From Takakia lepidozioides (taxonomy: Eukaryota; Streptophyta; Takakiopsida; Takakiales; Takakiaceae): a stretch of 64,000 bases of DNA. Of this stretch, positions 23,493 to 34,586 are shown in pieces (the stretch's first letter is position 1; each line of letters starts with the position of its first letter). The notes under the pieces were generated by a model that was given only the letters and a program-made list of their open reading frames with translations, searched no databases and had not been told where the DNA came from. The position numbers were made by a program, and so were the translations under genes. The stretch spans positions 39,696,042 to 39,760,041 of the forward strand of contig CM060734.1 of the NCBI GenBank assembly GCA_030704615.1, in the 5' to 3' direction.

Positions 23493-24848
23493 TGACTAGG
23501 GGTAGCTCAAGTATGGACGATGCCCTGATGGCTACTTCCATCAAGAAAGATAGAGCATGTTTCCGATGCGGCAAATTTGGGCATTTCCAGAAGGACTGCA
23601 AGGTGAAGATTGACAAGTCCAAGAAGGACAAGTGGAGACCAAGGAAAGAGAAGTCTGTACATGCACATGTCGCTGACATGGGCAACGACAGTGAAGTTCA
23701 CCTGTTTATGGCAGATGCAGCTTACAGTCGTGATGAAGACTACCTGCTGACTACTGAAGGAGAACACTGTGGAGATGAGTGGTATTTGGACTCTGGAGCT
23801 ACTAACCACATGTGTGGGAGGAAGGAGTTGTTTCACAACTTGAACCCATTCAGCCTAAGAACGTAAAGATGGGCAACAAGACGTTTTCTGTAAGTATGAT
23901 GATGGGAAAAATCCCTGTCAACTTTATCAGAAAAGAGAGTAAGGTTACCCGTTGTACCCTTCAGAAAGTCCTATATGTGCCAGACTTGGCAAAGAATTTG
24001 ATCTCTGTTAGTACCTTGGATGAGCTTGGGTATGATGTCATTTTCAGAAACAATGCTTGCAGCATCCAGAAGGGCAACGAGGAACTCTGCTATGGAGTGA
24101 AGGAGCAGAGACTCTACAAGCTTTTGAGTACATCTGGAACTCGGGAGGAGGCCAATGTTGGGGACACAATGGACACTGCACCATTGTGGCATAGAAGGTT
24201 GGGTCACTTGGGGACACAAGCGATCAAGGATCTTCAAAAGTTGGCGTTGGGACTGAATGTGGACTGGTCACATGAACTACAGTTCTGTGAAGGATGTGCT
24301 AAAGGGAAATAGCACAAGTCATCAATGCCCAAGGAATCTGCCACAAGAGCCAAGGAGAGGCTGGAGTTGATACACACAGATGTGTGTAGCCCCATGAAGA
24401 CAACATCGCCGGGAGGATCTAGGTACTTTGTCACCTTCACTGATGACATGAGTAGAAAGACTTTCTTATTTCCCTTGAGAGAGAAAGGTCAAGTGCTACA
24501 GGTCTTTAAGCAATTTGTGCATGAAGTAGAAAACCAGCTGGACCTCAGGTTCTGAGGAGCGATGGCGGGGGGGAATTCCTAAATCAGGAATTCAAAAACT
24601 ATCTTGCTGAGAAAGGCATAAAGAGCCAAGTAACAGCGAGGGACAGTCCAGCCCATAATGGAGTGGCAGAGAGATTAAACAGAACATTGGTTGAGAAGGC
24701 TAGATGTATGTTACAGACCTCAAGCCTTGGACCAGAGTTTTGGGGAGAGGCAATCAGCACTGCCACCTATCTGAAAAATGACATCATACCCAAGCTCATC
24801 CAAGGTACTAACAGAGATCAGATTCTTTGCCAAGTCTGGCACATATAG
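23493..24848 (+). pseudogene. inverted copia segment: zinc knuckle, protease, integrase
   Basis: This piece is inverted relative to the rest of the element. It encodes a gag-type CCHC knuckle (CFRCGKFGHFQKDC), the protease with WYLDSGATNHMCG, the GAG-pre-integrase HRRLGHLGTQ with its CEGCAKGK, and integrase core fragments (LELIHTDVCSPM, DDMSRKTFLFPLREKG, then a different frame with AERLNRTLVEKARCMLQ). Frameshifts near 23850 and 24555 and a TAG at 24310-24312 break it. Near 24768 the sequence turns around into the reverse complement of its own protease region. Confidence 0.88.
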
Positions 24849-25217
24849 GACTTTCTGAAGGGTACAACGGGTAACCTTACTCTCTTTTCTAATAAAGTTG
24901 ACAGGGATTTCTCCTATCATCGTACTTACAAAAAACGTCTTGTTGCCCATCTTTACGCTCCTAGGCCGAATGGGTTTCAAGTTGTGAAACAACTCCTTCC
25001 TTCCACACATGTGGTTAGTAGCTCCAGAGTCCAAATACCACTCATCTCCACAGTGTTCTCCTTCAGTAGTCAGCAGGTAGTCTTCATCACGACTGTAAGC
25101 TGCATCTGCCATAAACAGGTGAACTTCACCGTCGTTGCCCATGTCAGCGACATGTGCATGTACAGACTTCCCTTTCCTTGGTCTCCACTTGTCCTTCTTG
25201 GACTTGTCAATCTTCAT
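24769..25217 (-). pseudogene. copia protease segment, inverted duplicate of 23600-24050
   Basis: Minus-strand frame with the same gag-end and protease sequence as the plus-strand segment (KIDKSKKDKWRPRK, WYLDSGATNHMCG, VLYVPDLAKNLISVSTLDEL). The two arms of about 440 bp form a large inverted repeat around the integrase piece. At the left end the arm fuses to integrase sequence through the shared bases CTGAAAA. Confidence 0.88.
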
Positions 25218-25660
25218 CCTCTTCTGGTTTCTTCGCCACCTTCTCCCTTCGAGTGTAAACCTTTACTACTGGTTGTTCCCCTTTTTTTTCTCCCACATCA
25301 GGGATTATCACAGGTACGGACAGGTCCTTGGGCTTTGTCTCCTTCCCAAAACTATCCTCATCAAACAGGACATCTCTACTCCTGATTGACCTCTTGGTTC
25401 TAGGATTGTAGACCTTGTACCCCTTGCATCCCAGATCATACCCAATGAAGATACATCTTTCTGACTTGGCATCCAACTTGCTCCTTTGCTCGTCAGGTAT
25501 CAATGCATAAGCAGCATAACCAAAAACTCTTAGATGCTTCAGGTTTGGCTTCTTCCCACTCCACGCCTCCTCTGGAGTCATGTCTTTCAATCCTCTGGAG
25601 TCATGTCTTTCAAAGCTCGCGTGGGACTCAAATTTTTCAGATAGGTGGCGGAAGCGTGGT
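25207..25660 (-). pseudogene. copia integrase C-terminal segment
   Basis: Minus-strand frame encoding the end of the integrase core and its C-terminal region: LKDMTPEEAWSGKKPNLKHL, VFGYAAYALIPDEQRSKLD, RCIFIGYDLGCKGY. A 20-odd-bp duplication of the codons for LKDMTPEEAW-type sequence lies near 25575-25615. It starts almost directly after the primer binding site, so everything normally between primer site and integrase end has been deleted or moved. Confidence 0.88.
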
Positions 25661-25672
25661 GGGCCCATAACC
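25648..25672 (-). other. copia primer binding site matching half of initiator tRNA-Met
   Basis: The 25 bp abutting the right LTR contain GGAAGCGTGGTGGGCCCATA on the plus strand, which is the D-stem to anticodon-loop sequence of plant initiator tRNA-Met including the CAT anticodon. The minus strand after the 5' LTR is thus complementary to the 5' half of that tRNA, as in Drosophila copia, rather than to the tRNA 3' end used by most LTR elements. Confidence 0.85.
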
Positions 25673-26060
25673 TGTTGGAAACTAGACCTGTCCTCTACCT
25701 CCTAGAGATATTGACAGATAGCTTCTAGCACAAGCAGCAGTACAAAAACTGACAGCCTAAACCAACCAAAGAGTTAGTACTAACAAGAAGTGTCAGTCCT
25801 AACAAGAATGCTCCTTACTGCAAAAGAAAGAACTTACAAAAGTAGATGCTGGACTTCTTCTCCTCCTCTCTCTGCAATCTACTAGGATAGCACATCCAAA
25901 ATGCTAGAAGAAGTACTGGGCATTGCCTCGCCTTTCCCTTAAATCCTACATGAGTTCTCTAGAAACTTCTGGTGGCTGGAACCTTCTGGTAGAACTATCC
26001 CTAGCCGTCAAAAAACCCTAACAGAACCCTAGCTAACTAAATCTGAGCTGACTTCTCACA
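25673..26060 (-). repeat. copia 5' LTR (right)
   Basis: 388 bp, begins TGTTGG and ends CTCACA on the plus strand. Partner of 21334-21716; differences include a small insertion near 25750 and a TTC insertion near 25858. Confidence 0.93.
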
Positions 26061-26215
26061 CGCAGAAGGACTCCCCTCGGTCCGGCATACCCAACATGAT
26101 TCTCCAAACTACAGGGTTCCACTTTCCCCTCTGTGAGTAGCATGGCAGAACCAGCGGTAGTAAGAAAGGCCCACCTAACTTTATGTAGGATCTTGCCATC
26201 AGAGGATTGATTCAA

Positions 26216-29200
26216 TCAGGATCCATTACAAAGCAAGCCGTAGACCATGAGAGTAATGCCGAACTGAGGGCTAGTCCGCATGACACGCACAAGGCTTCCC
26301 TTGAAGAGAGCTTGAGGTCCTTCTCTTTGCAAAAGAAGCTGTAGACATTGCCACCAGTCTTGGCACAGTTCTTCTCCAGGAGCTGGTTCTTTCTGTTACA
26401 CCCCACATAATTTTGGATCATGTTAAGGAATTGGATGAGAAGGTCTCATAATCCGCATACAATTGCAACTACAGCAGTGGACGATCTCAGCTTCACTATG
26501 TATCAGCACAATTTGTGCTACAACTGGCACCTGTTATGAAACCTTATAATCAAAGGAACTAGCAATGTATTGCACTGTTAGTGCTTGACACCATTGTAGC
26601 CCCCATATGGCAGCCCCGGTTGCTTAATCAGTCAGAACCTGTCTATTACTGTGATATTTAGAAACAGAACAACCATACTAAGAGAATTTCATGCGAGCAA
26701 CAGGGGAGTCAAATGCCTGCCTACAGCTAGTTCAACAAAAGCCAACCCTTTTCAAAACAGCAACAATTGAATAAAGCAAACAAACTCTCAGAAGTTATCT
26801 GAAAGGGAATTCCTAGACAAACCAGGCATTGTACCTGTAAACGAGTTTTGATGATGTCCATGGGTGTGACGAGGACTGTGGCAGGGATGGCTGCTACACA
26901 TCCTGCCATGAAGCTTTGGTCTGGATAGAGCTGCCGTAGCAGCGCATAACATGCAAAGAAGATGGCAGAACTTGGGACATCACGAGCCATGGTGATGCCA
27001 GCCCCACTATACAGGCCCTGTACTCCAAGCTCTTTGATGACATCCCAGGTGTTTTTTGGTGCTCCTTCTTTGGACTGTGTCTGCAGCCGTACTTTCACGA
27101 TCTCCATCGGGTTGGTGAAGACAACCTATGCACACACCAGAAATACGGTCAGAACTGAAACCAGACTAGATTGATCACAAACAAAGAACTGTTTGTTTTA
27201 AACTAGCTGGACATACCACCAGAAGTAATAGTAAAGTCTTTTCTTGTGACTTTGTTGTGCTGCACAGCCTGACAAAAAGAGTGGCACTGGTTGTGGATGT
27301 TAGGTATATACTGCCAAAAATAACTCCCTGATATAGCAGAGAAATTCAGGTTTAAGGTAACCAAATGATACACCATATTGAAGGCAACAGTAAACTCTAT
27401 TAAAGAAGAAACAAAACACTTAAAGAGAACAGTGGAACAACTGCCAAAAAGGCTACACACACATGAGGCACTAAGCTTCATTTGGATGGATAGAGCTTTC
27501 CTCCACTCATTCCACCTATTGTGATCCTAGTCTTTGAAAACTACACTACAATCCTAGAAAGATGCAGTAAACTGCGGCCTAGTTGGCAGGTGAAAGATAT
27601 ACACACCTGCGAGAAACCCCCACCTCCACCTGCAATAAACTCAAGGGCCCAGATTCGTGCTCCGGGCATCATTGTCTCTAGCATCTCCATCAACAGCTCA
27701 TTCACTGTCAGTTTCATTGCCTGAAGCATCCAACACCAAACAAATGTACTCATTTTAGTCAACTACAGACGGTAACCAAGAGTGAGAACAGGTGATTGTC
27801 TCCTAAATACCTTTGAGGGCAGTAAGTTGCAAGCATTCCATACGTGGAAAACACTTCAAGCAGCTTCAACTCATATCTTCAAAGAAAAAGAGAAACAATA
27901 GAATGAACCGAATGAAACACAAGGAAGGGACTTTGCACGCAGGAAGAAAGACATGAAGTGAGAGAGACACAACACAATTATACATCTAGGGAAAACCTAG
28001 AAGCTTCAGCGACAAGAAACAAAAAAACAGACAATGGTGTTCATAAGACTTGCTTGCGGGAGCCTTGTGGCCAATGATTCTCATGCCGAGTTTGGAAAAG
28101 AGCGAGAAGAGAGAGAAAAAAAAAGAGAGATGCACCTTCTCTGGAGCTATGCCAAGGAGTTGTGGGAGCAGACCACTGTAGAGAGATGCAGGCCCCTCAT
28201 TAGCTAGCAGCTGCTGGAGACAGTCAAGCTCATCCTTGTACATCGGTTTCTCTCCTTTCTTCTGCAACCCATCACACAAAACTGGATGAAACTTCTGCAT
28301 GCATAGATATATCAATGTGGAGCCTAGCAAACTCTGAACTCACATCTGACAGGTAACCAAAGATAAATTGACATCCAAGTGACAACCCATCACTACTGCA
28401 CAGGCAAAGAAAGGACCCACTGATAAGTATGTTGCAATACCAAAATCCAGTGCCATAACATTGCAATTGACTCTGCTAGTAGATTTTCCCACAGCTGACA
28501 CCATCCTCTTGAGAAGATTTTTTTTTTTCCTCAGATTTTCAGGGTGGGTAGTTTGCAGATCCAGCATCGACACATGGAAGTCTAGTTTCTTCAGATTGAG
28601 TTGGGTTAAAAGCATACATGCAGCTGTGATTGCACTTGTGATTGAGAAAGGGCACAGAGAGAGAGAGGAGAGACTGACTTGCCCCACAGTGGGCTTAACT
28701 CCCTCCACAAAAAGCAACTGCAGTCAGCACCTGTAAAGTATACTGCCTTGGCCTAATCAAAACTTTGTTCCCATTTATTCTAAAGTTTGATCGGCCTGCA
28801 GGCAATGTCATTGTGCCACAATGAACTCACTTTTACGAGGGGCGAATCCTGTGAATAGATCTCAGTGTAAAAACAATGTACCCGATACTTCTGTTGTACA
28901 CAATAGAGTACACTACTTCGGTTTTCATATTGCAGAACTCTCTTCCATGATTCCATGACTACCCACCACTCTGAAGCTACCTTGGACGAAATAGGGATAA
29001 TTCTCTCTTCATCTAAGGGCCAGAGACACAGTAATCTACTTAGCTCTCAGGTTTCTATCTATGAACAATTTGAACTGTTTATTTGTCAAGGGGAAAAAGG
29101 ATAACATGCATGATTTCTTTTCTCTGGTGGTGAGAGATGTTTAAAACAGCTTGGGATTGTCAGCACGCTCCTGCTAGACTATGGCATCTGTGTTGTGGCA

Positions 29201-30634
29201 AAGGACTCCACTTATCAGTAATCACTCCCCCTTTCTCTACCTCCCCCCTCTGCGTCAACCCCCCCCCCCCAGCGCCCAGCAACAAGACAAGTAGGCCATC
29301 CAAACGCTTACAGAGTTCTGTGCCTGCATGCGAGTTTTAATGGTGTCAAGAGGGTACACAATTGTAGCGCCCAGGGCCCCCGCCACCCCCCCTCCGCCGA
29401 AATGCTGGATTGCCCTAGCCAACACACTCGCCCCAGTAACCGGTCCCTGTGCATGCAGCACCGTCAAGGAGGTTGTAAGAGCTGTTCCCCCTGTCGAAGC
29501 TACGACCCTGCTTGCAGCAGAGGCGGCGGACGCAACAGAACCCAAAGCTGCAACGGCAACAATATCTGAGGCTGGCGACGCTTTCCTTCCCACCACCGTT
29601 TCAGGCACACATTTCTGGATTGTTTGAGTTAGAGGGACCACCCCACTCTCTTCGCCGAATGTAGTTGACTGTCGGGGCTGTTTTCTTGAGTCAAAACCGT
29701 CTTCAACGACTTGCGACCTGGCAAGTTCGCTTTCTAAACCAATGGTACTCAGGTTCCGAGATTCCATAAGTGAAGGATACTCCCGCGACTGGGAAATCCC
29801 CCATGTGTCCCTTTGAATTTGTAAATCTGCTTGTAGATCTAACTGCACCCTTTCTTCCAGCTGCACTCCCAAAGAATCTGACACTTGCTCGGGCTCTGCA
29901 ATTCGTTGAATGACTGGTTCAGCTATGGCTGCCGAAGAAAGGGAGAGGGTGAACAGCCCAGCTACCGCTGCCGCTGCTACGGTTGCTCTCCTCCTTTCCC
30001 AACTTGATACACCTTGCCCTTCACAAATTCTGTTGCTAAGTACTCCTGATGTGAGCGGAGACTTTTGCAATTCGCTATAAAGCTTTGTCAGTGCCCTTTT
30101 GCCAGTCGCACTATGAAATGGCCTAGAGCCCTGCGATGATCTTCTTCTATCCTCCTCCAAAGTCGGCAGTTTTGAATACGCACCGCCATTGAGTGATCGT
30201 CGACTATCTGCTAGACCTGCTGATAATCTAGACCAGTGATTGTAATCACCAATAACCCTCCCAGGCAGCACCTGCTTCCCACCCCGTTTCTTCAAGTGAA
30301 ATTTCTCTTCCTTTAGTATGGCAAACATCCATTCTTGACTGAGAGCACCCGTAGAATATAGAGCAATTTGTTCCACTGAAGAAGTTCCAGAATGTGATGA
30401 TGATACGCTGGAGGCGCCACAACCACAGCAAACCCTGCCTTCACCTCCATAGCCCCTGTGACGCAATCTATTATCCATATCTTTCCTCATAGCCTCTTCC
30501 GGCCCTCCTCTATCACTTGATGCAATCTGGCTTTTGCTTCCAGCCATGCCCCACCTCTCCATGTCTCTCTCATGGCCTGCCAGTCCGAATACTGAGACTG
30601 CGTTGTAGGCGCTGGAGAGCATAGCATTTTCCAT
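26216..30634 (-). CDS. mitochondrial carrier, aspartate/glutamate-carrier-like, 5 exons
   Basis: Minus-strand exons from splice sites: 30634-29312, 28261-28136, 27720-27607, 27125-26835, 26392-26216 (676 codons, all introns phase 0). The last 270 residues form three carrier repeats with signatures [11 protein letters not shown] (427-437), [11 protein letters not shown] (526-536) and [11 protein letters not shown] (608-618). Repeat sequences such as [29 protein letters not shown] and [16 protein letters not shown] match the aspartate/glutamate carrier (Aralar) branch of SLC25 very closely, so exchange of amino acids across the mitochondrial inner membrane is the best guess. Unlike animal Aralar, the N-terminal 400 residues show no EF-hand calcium loops. 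They are Ser-, Arg- and Ala-rich with one hydrophobic segment ([20 protein letters not shown]) and may hold targeting signals. The C-terminal repeat lacks part of its usual matrix loop. Confidence 0.88.
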
Positions 30635-32031
30635 CGTTCCTCGCTGCTATGCCAGATTGTGCTAATGAAAAAGAAAGAGAAAGCAACCAACGAGAATTTT
30701 AACGTTCCAGGAGGAACCAACAGTAACAGACAAAAGATGAAAGCTCAACGTGAGATGTCGATGTCAGTATGCCTTCCTTCAGTAAATGGGTCCCGAGCTG
30801 CTCCACTGATCTTCCCTTTCTCCGAATAAGAGCAAGTGGGTAAAACCTTGCAGCAGGTGTCTTCCGCTCAGCATCTTGTTTGAGGCAAGGAGGAATCAAA
30901 TGAAAATATGACAGTTGATGCGTGTGTACGTAAAAACTGCAAGCAACATCTGTCGATTTCCTCCAACCTGATCAGCTTTCTGCAACAATTCAATACGAGG
31001 TTCCCACGTGGCCAATGATATTTGTGAAGCTATTTGATGACCCGTGGTCCGGTGGGCCCTCCTCCCATAAAGACCTGGAGTCTTTTTGTGCACTCTAGGA
31101 TTCACAGCGGAAGCCTAAACTCAGATTTCCAGCAGAGAAACCACAGATCTTGATACATTCTAGGGAGTATGTGGGAGATCCCTGGGGGGAGCTCCAAGTT
31201 TAATGAAGCAATGCATCACCGAGAGTTGGTGGCGACATGAAAGGCCCCCAGATATTTGTGGCAGAGCACGAGCGGGTACGTTTTTTTGAATTCCGGAACG
31301 GAGCGCCAATGTCCTAGAAAACTGCTTTGTCGTCGGAGGGGAAATGTAATGAACAAGTGTGACCTTTCCCCTCCCACAACCGTTGAGCTATCAGTCAGCA
31401 TACTCAACACTCCAGTGCAGTGCTCCATGGGTGCATGTTGTGGAAGAGAAGTTGTGATAAGGTGATGAGATTGTCTGACTGAAAGACCTGTCATCACCTG
31501 CAGAGTGAAGTGTGTGCATCACATTGTGTTGTGTGAAACAAAATTGTATAACAATCAAAGGGGGCCACAATGTGAAGACAGGGAAATTGAACTCACTCTC
31601 AAGGAGGTGAAAACTCAATTATTTTGGTTAGAGGAGCAACCATGACACACACCAGAAGAAAAGGTCACTGACACACAAGCACATTAACAAGAAAGTTGTA
31701 GGCTCCATCAAATATGTGTAACATAAACCACGTGAGTTGCACTAATCAAATGCACATAGAATCTGAGGTCTGAATGTGATTTTGGACCCACATGATTGTG
31801 ACAGAACTCAAATGTCTTCCAAAAGTTTGGTTGTGCTTCTGCAACTCTACTTGATCTTATCAAGAATAGGACTAGCAACTATTGATCGGTTTACTCTCTT
31901 TTTGGCTTACATACTGTTATCCGAGGAATGTTTTCGATTGTACACATACTGATACATGGGTGGAGACTACAAGTATGCCTACAGCTATGCAGGAGTAGAC
32001 GATAGCAAGCCCACCATTGACCATTTGATCG
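30635..32031. other. carrier 5' flank and intergenic DNA
   Basis: Promoter side of the minus-strand carrier gene. No recognisable coding region; a TG-rich stretch with ACACAAGCACATT-type simple sequence lies near 31500-31690. Confidence 0.5.
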
Positions 32032-34586
32032 TCATAAGCACTTTGATGAGTGTCTTACTCCTCCGAAGTACTTGTCACTGAGAGAAACAGCTAATTTGTG
32101 GAATGCAACAGCCAATGCCCAGCATATTATGGTCAAGCATGCCCAGCTGACTTGAGCCACCAATATGGGCTGCCCTCTCAGCCTTCCTGCCAAAGCTTTC
32201 AGGAGAAACTTTAAGCGCCGTTTTTGGAAGTAAGTTGTACTTACAGAAACTGGCAGAAACAAATTAGCTTTTGCTGAAATGTGCCCGCCTGTGCCAGAGA
32301 CTTTTTCCCGGGGGTTCTGCTCCAGAGACCCGCACATGTGCACCACTGAGGTCATTGGTATTGTAGGGAGTTCCCTGCTCGGAGAAGATTGGAAACATTT
32401 CTCCATAGCCTCCTGACTGAACTGGAAAAAAACCTCTGCCATTGTGGCAGCGATTCTCTGACGCAATGTGGCTGCCCCACTTGATAAAAAAGCTAGTGCC
32501 AGGGCTCGTGTATCTGCTTCCAAAATCACACGGCGGACACCCAGTCCCTCCTTGGCAAGCAGCAGTCCTACAAGGTTGGCAGTCATTTCTGAGCTCGCGT
32601 CTCACTGCACCTTAAGTTACTAACTACAAGTCAAATGGAGGAGCACTATAATCACATTGAGGATGCAGGCAACAGCCACAGACATGGCATGTGGAATCCA
32701 AGCGAAGCATTTGCTTTTGAGATTTCTCCTGGTTTGGTGGGCTTTAGTAAGAAAATGTCCTAGCAAATTACCTTTCCTTCTAGATAAGAAAGGAGTTGCT
32801 CTTGATTGCATGCCGCTGGCATAAAATATGTGAGTGCTAATCATACAGGCCGATGGTGAGTAAAAACAAACTACAGCTGTGTTTTTGGCTCTTCCTATAC
32901 GTACTAAAGACAGGCAAATTTAGAACTGGCGAAGGAAACATTCAGGTTATACTACAATTGCAATCTCAAAAACTGCGGTCAACTCACAACCTGCCTGCCA
33001 ACACATCTTTCCGGATGTCTGCAACAACCTGCTTGAGAACATCGGTGGACAACAGGGTTGAGATCCAAGTAATATTGAAAGAGTTCTTCCATCTCAACAT
33101 GCCAGTCCTGGGGAAGAGTGAAAAAGAGTTAGGGTTAGAATGAACAATGTGAAGATTTTGTAAATGGACATCAAACTCTGACTGATTCTGGTAAAGCACC
33201 CTCCAATCTCTACCAATGGATCCAGAAATACTGCAATCTTCCAGTCCAACTTCAAGAGAATGACATTACCAAAAGCATGGCAGTACCTTTTCTTCAAATA
33301 GAAGATGTGAAGGACAGAAGTGCTCCTTCCGAATCATGCCCAACGTGGAGTTTCTGAAGTCAAGATATGGGTCTGACGAACGCTTGATCGACCATGGCTA
33401 TCCTTCATCGTCCCAATTCCTTCATCAAAAGGCTCTCCATGACTGCCCCCTCTGGAGATACTGGACAGAGGTGAACTGCTCACAACTCTCTGGGCATCCA
33501 CTCTTTCAGACTCAATCAATAAGTCTTCTTGGATTCTCTGTGACCATGAATCTTCCTGTGATGATTCCTGTAAGTACTTGGAGTGAAAATCATGATTACT
33601 TTTTCTTGTCTCAGGCGGTCGAGATGGACTGGTGAAATTTCGCTCTTTGCTTGAAAGGGGCAAGCTCAGCTTCATCCACTTTCATGAGGTGCTTTCGACC
33701 ACCTGCGGAAGTCAATGGCCTCTGCCCCGACTCACGGGGAGATAGTTGCCTAATGATCTCACCATTGGGAAAACTTCGATAGGGGAGGAACCTGGTCTTT
33801 CTAAGACTGGTACTAGAGCCCTCTCTGATGATGCATCATAGGCTGCAGGAGGTACATAAAAGATGGGTTTCTCTTGAGATTCTCCTGAATGGGGACGTTT
33901 CACACCTATTGAAGGACAGCAATTTTGATTTATACTCGAGAACTACTTGCTAAGAAATACTCTTCACTGAAACCTTCGAGGATGATTCAGATTAGTGGGA
34001 GTAAAGGCATCTACGCCCCTCGATATGGTAAGGATGTACCAATCATTGTAATTCAAACCTGCGTGCTGTACAACCAACGAAACATGTATCTAGAGATGGG
34101 AGACAGAGAAGGGAGATGTAATACTTTTTCCTTAACTCTCCAATGACACATAATAAGGATAGAGAGAGGGAGAGAGATGTCATACCAGTGGTTGGTCCCC
34201 TTGGTGAATCACCGTGGATTGACCGTGCAAGACTTGGTGAGTCCCTCTCAGATGATGTGATCTCCTCATTGCTTGATGACAACAAAGGCAAGAGGTCCCC
34301 CACCCGGTTCATATTGAGTCTCTCTAGTGGGAGCCTATCTACCACATTCCGAGATAAAGGTCTTTCAGTGCGGTTTTCTGACAGAGGCCATTCATGCATC
34401 ATTCGTGAGGGAGGTCTTTCTATGTGCTGTGCAGCCATTGTCACAGGTCTACTACCACCCTGTCTTGCTCCAGGATGCTCTGAAGAAATTGATCTTGGGG
34501 AAGACTCACCATACGTCTGGTCAGGAAAGCTATGAAGTTCGCTGCTCAACATCTTCTTATCAAGGCCAGGGGACGACCGGTTTGAG
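32032..34586 (-). CDS. probable multi-exon gene, unrecognised product
   Basis: Several exon-like blocks on the minus strand are joined by plausible splice sites. Block A (34586-34186) is Ser/Arg/Pro-rich (ERPPSRMMHEWPLSENRTER) and ends at a GT donor. Blocks around 33905-33712 and 33675-33340 are also Ser-rich and basic, with frame changes I could not resolve. A block at about 33360-33305 encodes LGMIRKEHFCPSHLLFEEK before a GT donor. The next, from 33117, begins DWHVEMEELFQYYLDLNPV. The last, from about 32585, reads LVGLLLAKEGLGVRRVILEA and continues as an amphipathic helical region. Composition suggests a regulatory protein with a disordered N half and a helical C half. I cannot name the family, the start codon is not found, and exon limits are approximate. 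Confidence 0.4.

Larger units (their letters stand above)
21334..26060 (-). mobile_element. Ty1/copia LTR retrotransposon, internally rearranged
   Basis: The element has two LTRs of 383 and 388 bp, a perfect 5-bp target duplication CGCAG, a primer site at the right LTR and a purine tract at the left LTR, so it is oriented on the minus strand. The LTRs differ at only a handful of positions, indicating a fairly recent insertion. The interior lacks most of gag. It is scrambled: integrase C-terminus (minus), protease (minus), then a plus-strand piece with zinc knuckle, protease and integrase, then RT-RNase H (minus). Intact ends with a rearranged interior imply it was mobilised in trans after the rearrangement, or was formed during reverse transcription. 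It lies about 150 bp downstream of the carrier gene stop. Confidence 0.95.

Noticed and set aside
25648-25672. tRNA-iMet gene fragment as an independent RNA gene
   Set aside because: Only the central 25 bp of the tRNA are present and they abut the LTR exactly, so it is a primer binding site.
29328-29627. Plus-strand 99-codon frame
   Set aside because: Antisense shadow of the first carrier exon.
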